Of a stretch of 64,000 nucleotides of DNA, positions 59,693-64,000 are shown in pieces. The notes below the pieces were generated by a model. That model was not told where the DNA came from and searched no databases. It worked only from the letters and a program-made list of their open reading frames with translations. This DNA is from Protopterus annectens (taxonomy: Eukaryota > Chordata > Ceratodontiformes > Protopteridae): NCBI RefSeq assembly GCF_019279795.1, contig NC_056729.1, forward strand, positions 1,861,039,480-1,861,103,479, read 5' to 3'. Position numbers and translations under genes: made by a program. Positions within the stretch are counted from its first letter, which is position 1; every line of letters begins with the position of its first letter.

Positions 59693-60898
59693 AGTAGTCT
59701 GGTATAGCAACAAACCGGGTGGAACTTGTTCATATCCATTATGCTGGGAAGCCATGAGTGCGTGGCTGTAGACAATGGCTTCCTGACTCTTTATAGTCAC
59801 AGTGCACATCCTAGGGATTTCCAGTGTTCTGAAGGGCAAATTAAGCAGGTCCATTCACCTGCCACACAGTAGCCCCTGGGTCACTCAGTAGCAACATTCG
59901 TTTTCAGTTGCTGGGGCTAACCTTGCTGCAGTCTTTTTGCTTCTTATCTAAACAACAAATGCTGCAGTTAGTTTGCCCTGATTCCTCCACAGGGTGCCCA
60001 GGGTTCCACCTGTCCCTCTCTGCACAGGACAGTTCCTTTTTGGGCAGAAAAAAAAAGTAAAAATGGCAAATGTGCTGAGATTAGGGCAAACAAAATGCCT
60101 TTCTTTTTAATAGTTGCATGAAACAGTGATTTTGTATCTGAAGCACCTACATGTTATATAAAACAGCATAAGTAGCTCAAATGCTACATGAATAATCTCT
60201 TTTGCCATAATAAAAGTGAAGTTCTAGCCTTTGCACTGGCTGTGGGTATGGCTTGTACTGCAAAATCTCATGCTTCTTGTTCCGTGTTTGGTATTTGGAA
60301 ATGTGCCAACCCTGCCCAAGGGTGATGTAGTCCACGATTGGTCTCCCTAGTCTAATTTATGCATGTCCTCCTTCCCTCTGGTACCAAAATGTGTTCAGAA
60401 AGCCAGAAGGTGTCAAAGCTATCCTCATTGTTCTTAATGACCCTGGCAAGTTTGGTTCCCCCTTCCCTGGATTCATCTTAAATTTTCTCCTTGTGTGTTG
60501 TACTCTTGTCTTGATCTCCTGCATCACCCATCCGATCAGTCTCATTGAGACTTGTAGACCCTGAAATTGACCAAATGTTTTTTCCAATTTTATTGGTGGT
60601 CAGAAATGGCAAAAAACAAATATCAGGAAGGTTTACCTTGACAAACAGCAAAGATTTACTATATGGGGCTGTTGCAGAGGTGTGGATCCTATTTCAGCCC
60701 CCCTTCCTTCTTTAAAATTTCTTGGGGAAGTTCTTTTTATAAAGGGGCTAGTTTTATCGCTATCAAAGTAAATGTTTTTAACCATTTCCAGTTTCCTTGT
60801 GGGACAGAACCAAACATCCGTTGCCTGTTTAAAAATTTCCAAATCCTTTTTGAATGAAACCTTTCTCTTGATACCTCCAGTCAGGGATCCAGTTCCCC
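59693..60898 (+). pseudogene. old DIRS element: RNase H end, methyltransferase-like region, recombinase start
   Basis: VVWYSNKPGGTCSYPLCWEA continues RNase H directly after CR1 copy C. Then CSLFASYLNNKC (DLFATPQNSKC in the complete DIRS), DWSP and SSFPLVPKCVQKA (PPFPLIPQVLQKA), and the recombinase stretch SFLNETFLLIPPVRDPVPPW (AFLKGVFLLKPPVRDPPPQW). Many stops. About 270 bp near 60020-60290 has no clear match. The recombinase frame leads straight into the minisatellite. Confidence 0.82.
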
Positions 60899-62350
60899 CT
60901 TGGGACATTACTATCAGGCTCGGACTAGGGCTCTTTGGGGCATTACTATCATGGTGCAGGCTCGGACTAGGGCTCTTACTTTCATGCTGCAGACTCGGAC
61001 TAGGGCTCTTACTTTCATGCTGCAGGCTCGGACTAGGGCTCTTACTTTCATGCTGCAGGCTCGGACTAGGGCTCTTACTTTCATGCTGCAGGCTCGGACT
61101 AGGGCTCTTACTTTCATGCTGCAGGCTCGGACTAGGGCTCTTACTTTCATGCTGCAGGCTCGGACTAGGGCTCTTACTTTCACGCTGCATGCTCGGACTA
61201 GGGCTCTTACTTTCATGCTGCAGGCTCTGACTAGGGCTCTTTGGGACATTACTATCATGCTGCAGGCTCGGACTAGGGCTCTTACCTTCATGCTGCATGC
61301 TTGGACTAGGGCTCTTTGGGACATTACTTTCATGCTGCATGCTCGGACTAGGGCTCTTTGGGACATTACTATCATGCTGCAGGTTCGGATTAGGGCTCTC
61401 ATGCTGCATGCTCGGACTAGGGCTCTTACTTTCATGCTGCAGGCTCGGACTAGGGCTCTTACTTTCATGCTGCAGGCTCGGACTAGGGCTCTTTGGGACA
61501 TTACTTTCATGCTGCAGGCTCGAACTAGGGCTCTTACTTTCATGCTGCAGGCTCGGACTAGGGCTCTTTGGGACATTACTTTCATGCTGCATGCTCGGAC
61601 TAGGGCCCTTTGGGACATTATTTTCATGCTGCAGGCTCGGACTAGGGCTCTTACTTTCATGCTGCAGGCTCGGACTAGGGCTCTTTGGGACATTACTTTC
61701 ATGCTGCATGCTCGGACTAGGGCCCTTTGGGACATTACTTTCATGCTGCAGGCTCAGACTAGGGCCCTTTGGGACATTACTTTCATGCTGCAGGCTCGGA
61801 CTAGCGCTCTTACTTTCATGCTGCAGGCTCGGACTAGGGCTTTTTCTTTCATGCTGCAGGCTTGGACTAGGGCTCTTACTTTCATGCTACATGCTCGGAC
61901 TAGGGCTCTTACTTTCATGCTGCATGGTCAGACTAGGGCTCTTACTTTCATGCTGCAGGCTCGGACTAGGGCTCTTACTTTCATGTTGCAGACTCTGACT
62001 AGGGCTCTTACTTTCATGCTGCATGCTCGGACTAGGGCCCTTTGGGACATTACTTTCATGCTGCATGCTCGGACTAGGGCCCTTTGGGACATTACTTTCA
62101 TGCTGCAGGCTTGGACTAGGGCTCTTACTTTCATGCTGCAGGCTCGGACTAGGGCTCTTTCTTTCATGCTGCAGGCTTGGACTAGGGCCCTTTGGGACAT
62201 TACTTTCATACTGCATGCTCGGACTAGGGCCCTTTGGGACATTACTTTCATGCTGCATGCTCGGACTAGGGCCCTTTGGGACATTACTTTCATGCTGCAG
62301 GCTTGGACTAGGGCTCTTACTTTCATGCTGCAGGCTCGGACTAGGGCTGT
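60899..62350 (+). repeat. 33/42-bp minisatellite expanded inside the DIRS recombinase gene
   Basis: About 39 units of two lengths. The long form encodes LWDITFMLQARTRA (42 bp); the short form LTFMLQARTRA (33 bp) lacks the 9 bp TTTGGGACA. Flanks show the origin: PPVRDPVPPWDI before it and RAVFKLSSLDLKFLT after it line up with PPVRDPPPQWDLNLVLASLI, PPFEPAASCSLKFLS of the complete recombinase. Unit lengths are multiples of 3, and the + frame 60900-62390 stays open for 496 codons. The minus strand is open too (SPSPSLQHESK repeats). No evidence of expression; the reading frame is probably only preserved because unit lengths are multiples of 3. Confidence 0.93.
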
Positions 62351-63090
62351 TTTCAAGCTTTCTTCTTTGGATCTAAAATTCCTTACTTAGAAACAGCCCT
62401 TATGGTAGCATTCATGTCTGCTAGGTGGATTTCTGAATTACAAGCACTGTCTTTGTAAACCCCTTGTACCTTGTCTTTCCTGAAGATTTTCTTTGTGAAT
62501 GAATCCACATTTCCTTCTGAAAGTGGCCTGTGAGGGAAATCTTAGTCAGTGTCCTTCTCAAATTTCTGTATGGGAATGTATATTGCATGCACTGGACATT
62601 CATTGCAACTTACATTTTATTTACACTGTATGAGAAATAATCTGAACAGCTTTTTTTCTCTTCCCCAAAGCTAAATTGAGACAAGGAGTCTCTAAAGTAA
62701 CTTTGTCCTGGTGGCTTTCTGACTGCATTACTTATGTTTATGACAAAATGGGATTAACTTTACCTGGCAGACCAAAGGCTTATTCATCGAGAGCAGTGGC
62801 TACTTCTGTTTCCTTTTAGCTAGAGTATCCATTGATGAAATGTGTGCTATAGTTTTTTGGTCTACAGTTCCTACCTTTGTTACATTACCGGTTGGATGTA
62901 GAATCCAGATCTTATGCATACTTGGGTTCCATCATACCCCAAAATGTCCTTCCTGAGGCAACCCATTTGTTTTGGGTAGCTTTGGAATCTGTCACAGCTG
63001 TTGAATTGGATGAAAAAGACAATATTGAATATGAATGTTGTATGTACTTACCATAATGTTAGATCGGTGCTGTCTTGTTTTGTAGGGTTC
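62351..63090 (+). pseudogene. old DIRS element: recombinase C-terminal part and 3' end
   Basis: ETALMVAFMSARWISELQAL corresponds to KTLFLVAITLARRVSELHAL; the catalytic Arg before xSEL is Trp here. After a decayed stretch: GVSKVTLSWWLSDCI, PKAYSSRAVATSVSF (His of HxxR replaced by Tyr) and LHYRLDVESRSYAYLGS, with the Tyr region recognisable. Then TGTATGTACTTACCATAATG, resembling the internal complementary region. Inactive. Confidence 0.85.
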
Positions 63091-63249
63091 AGCATCCCTT
63101 CATGTATCCCTCATAACAAGTCATCACTCTTGGTCTCCCGGCTGATCGGTTGGAACTGACCAGGGACCTGACCAAGGACCTTGTCTATTGGACAGCCTTT
63201 CATTATTGTACATCTCCATGATTTAGCTGGGTTGGTTAGTTAAGCCTGT

Positions 63250-63432
63250 CTTTTGTTGTTTGGGAGATATTATGGCTACAAGCAGGCAAACTCTATCTGA
63301 GGTAATTGTGGGACCAGTGGGAATTATGGGTAGGAGGGATGCCAAGAGCCTTGAATTCAAGCTCAAAGCACAGAGGCTGGATTTAATTACCCAGTTGTTG
63401 AACCAGACAGAAAAAGACAACACAGGTTTAGT
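63250..63432 (-). repeat. old DIRS element: right inverted terminal repeat (diverged)
   Basis: GGGAATTATGGGTAGGAGG, then TTGAACCAGACAGAAAAAGA. The reverse complement matches the order of the following left end (GTCTGGTTCAAC, CCAGCC, CTCATAATTCCC), as DIRS inverted repeats do, but with substantial divergence. Confidence 0.6.
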
Positions 63433-64000
63433 GAGCCAATTTGTCTGCTCAGTCTGGTTCAACCTGTGACTTTGGAGCTGATTCGGATCTGACACCAGCC
63501 AATTCTAAATTCTTTATCCCACTTGGCTGTACCTCCTTTACTCATAATTCCCTGCTCCCCAGATCTGATTTGTTGCCGTTTAGGTGAGCAGCTTGATCTT
63601 GGCTGCACTCGGCATGTTTTGATTTCAGGACCTTTGCATAGTGCTAGTGGTGAGATTCTGCTAAGCCCTTAGCCTCCTTTGTATTTTTTGTAGTTTTGTG
63701 TTGTTATTAGGTAGCTAGGTAGATATTTTTATTCTTGCTCCTTGGACTTTCTGCCCTTTGGGCTCCCTCATTGTCTTTTCCCCCTGGTTTAGTTAGTGGT
63801 TTGTGTTGTGTGTAGTAGTTTGCAATTTGTTGTTCTAGGTATTTTTTTGTGATTTGGGCAACATTTTTAAAAACTGCATGTACTGCAGGCAGAAGTTATT
63901 TTCCAAGGATGCACAGCTTAAGTGCATTTACTATTTCAGAGCTGCACATTAGGATTCAGGATGCTCTATTTATGAGGGATTTGTAACCAGAGCTATTGAG
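63433..64000 (+). mobile_element. 5' end of a further DIRS element, head-to-tail
   Basis: Left inverted repeat (GTCTGGTTCAACC, ACTCATAATTCCCTGC), then a leader like that of the complete DIRS (TTAGTTTTTA/TTTTCCCC-rich), then the start of a gag-like frame: KNCMYCRQKLFSKDAQLKCI aligns with KKCDSCCQKMSLTDGHTSCI. A Cys of the cluster is Tyr and a stop occurs, so it is decayed. Runs off the window. Confidence 0.68.

Noticed and set aside
60633..61744. Ser/Pro-rich (SPSPSLQHESK) minus-strand protein as a host gene
   Set aside because: It is the antisense of the DIRS recombinase minisatellite; listed only as a finding to exclude expression.

Overview
This window is a block of vertebrate repeat DNA with no host gene that I can support. 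All recognisable coding sequence comes from transposable elements: CR1-type LINEs carrying an SGNH esterase ORF1, an L2-like LINE, an RLE-type (R2/R4-like) LINE relic, and DIRS tyrosine-recombinase retrotransposons. There is also a large element flanked by TTAA, with ends like the T2/Kolobok/piggyBac group known from Xenopus. That mix, the depth of nesting and the lack of host exons suggest a large-genome amphibian, lungfish or similar sarcopterygian. This is inference from repeat content; the sequence does not name the species.

Layout. (1) 1-9685 is a tandem array of about 93 copies of a ~104-bp unit. The unit is itself a piece of the CR1 ORF2 endonuclease start. A 500-N gap follows, after which the array runs in the opposite orientation (10186-10448 and 33891-34309). 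(2) Inserted in that inverted array, with a TTAA duplication, is a 23.4-kb element (10449-33886) with ~870-bp inverted arms. Its left arm holds a nearly complete DIRS element (10485-16784). Its core holds an old minus-strand CR1 (18793-32358). That CR1 was broken by a tRNA-like/CR1 chimera (20145-21720) and by an L2-like LINE (22488-31102), and the L2-like LINE was broken in turn by a younger plus-strand CR1 (25479-28996). (3) 34310-43681 holds a second TTAAAGG-type end, a 167-bp palindrome, an L2 fragment, microsatellites and a long CR1 (ORFs 39581-43409) preceded by a 461-bp duplication. (4) After a second 500-N gap, 44182-48135 is an RLE-type LINE relic split by a CR1 with a 7-bp target duplication. 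(5) 48130-63432 is an old, diverged DIRS element in pieces. It was split by a minus-strand CR1, by unknown DNA with a MIR-like patch, and by a 7.5-kb CR1 (52213-59692) whose 5' end carries about 4.9 tandem ~648-bp units. The DIRS recombinase gene then contains an in-frame 33/42-bp minisatellite (60899-62350). (6) From about 63433 the 5' end of a further DIRS copy begins head-to-tail and runs off the window.

The strongest unusual signal is that two unrelated minisatellites in one window each arose from retrotransposon coding sequence: CR1 endonuclease for the 104-bp unit, DIRS tyrosine recombinase for the 33/42-bp unit. Tandem 5' units also recur in three different LINE copies. The insertions can be ordered in time because reading frames or repeat units rejoin across them.
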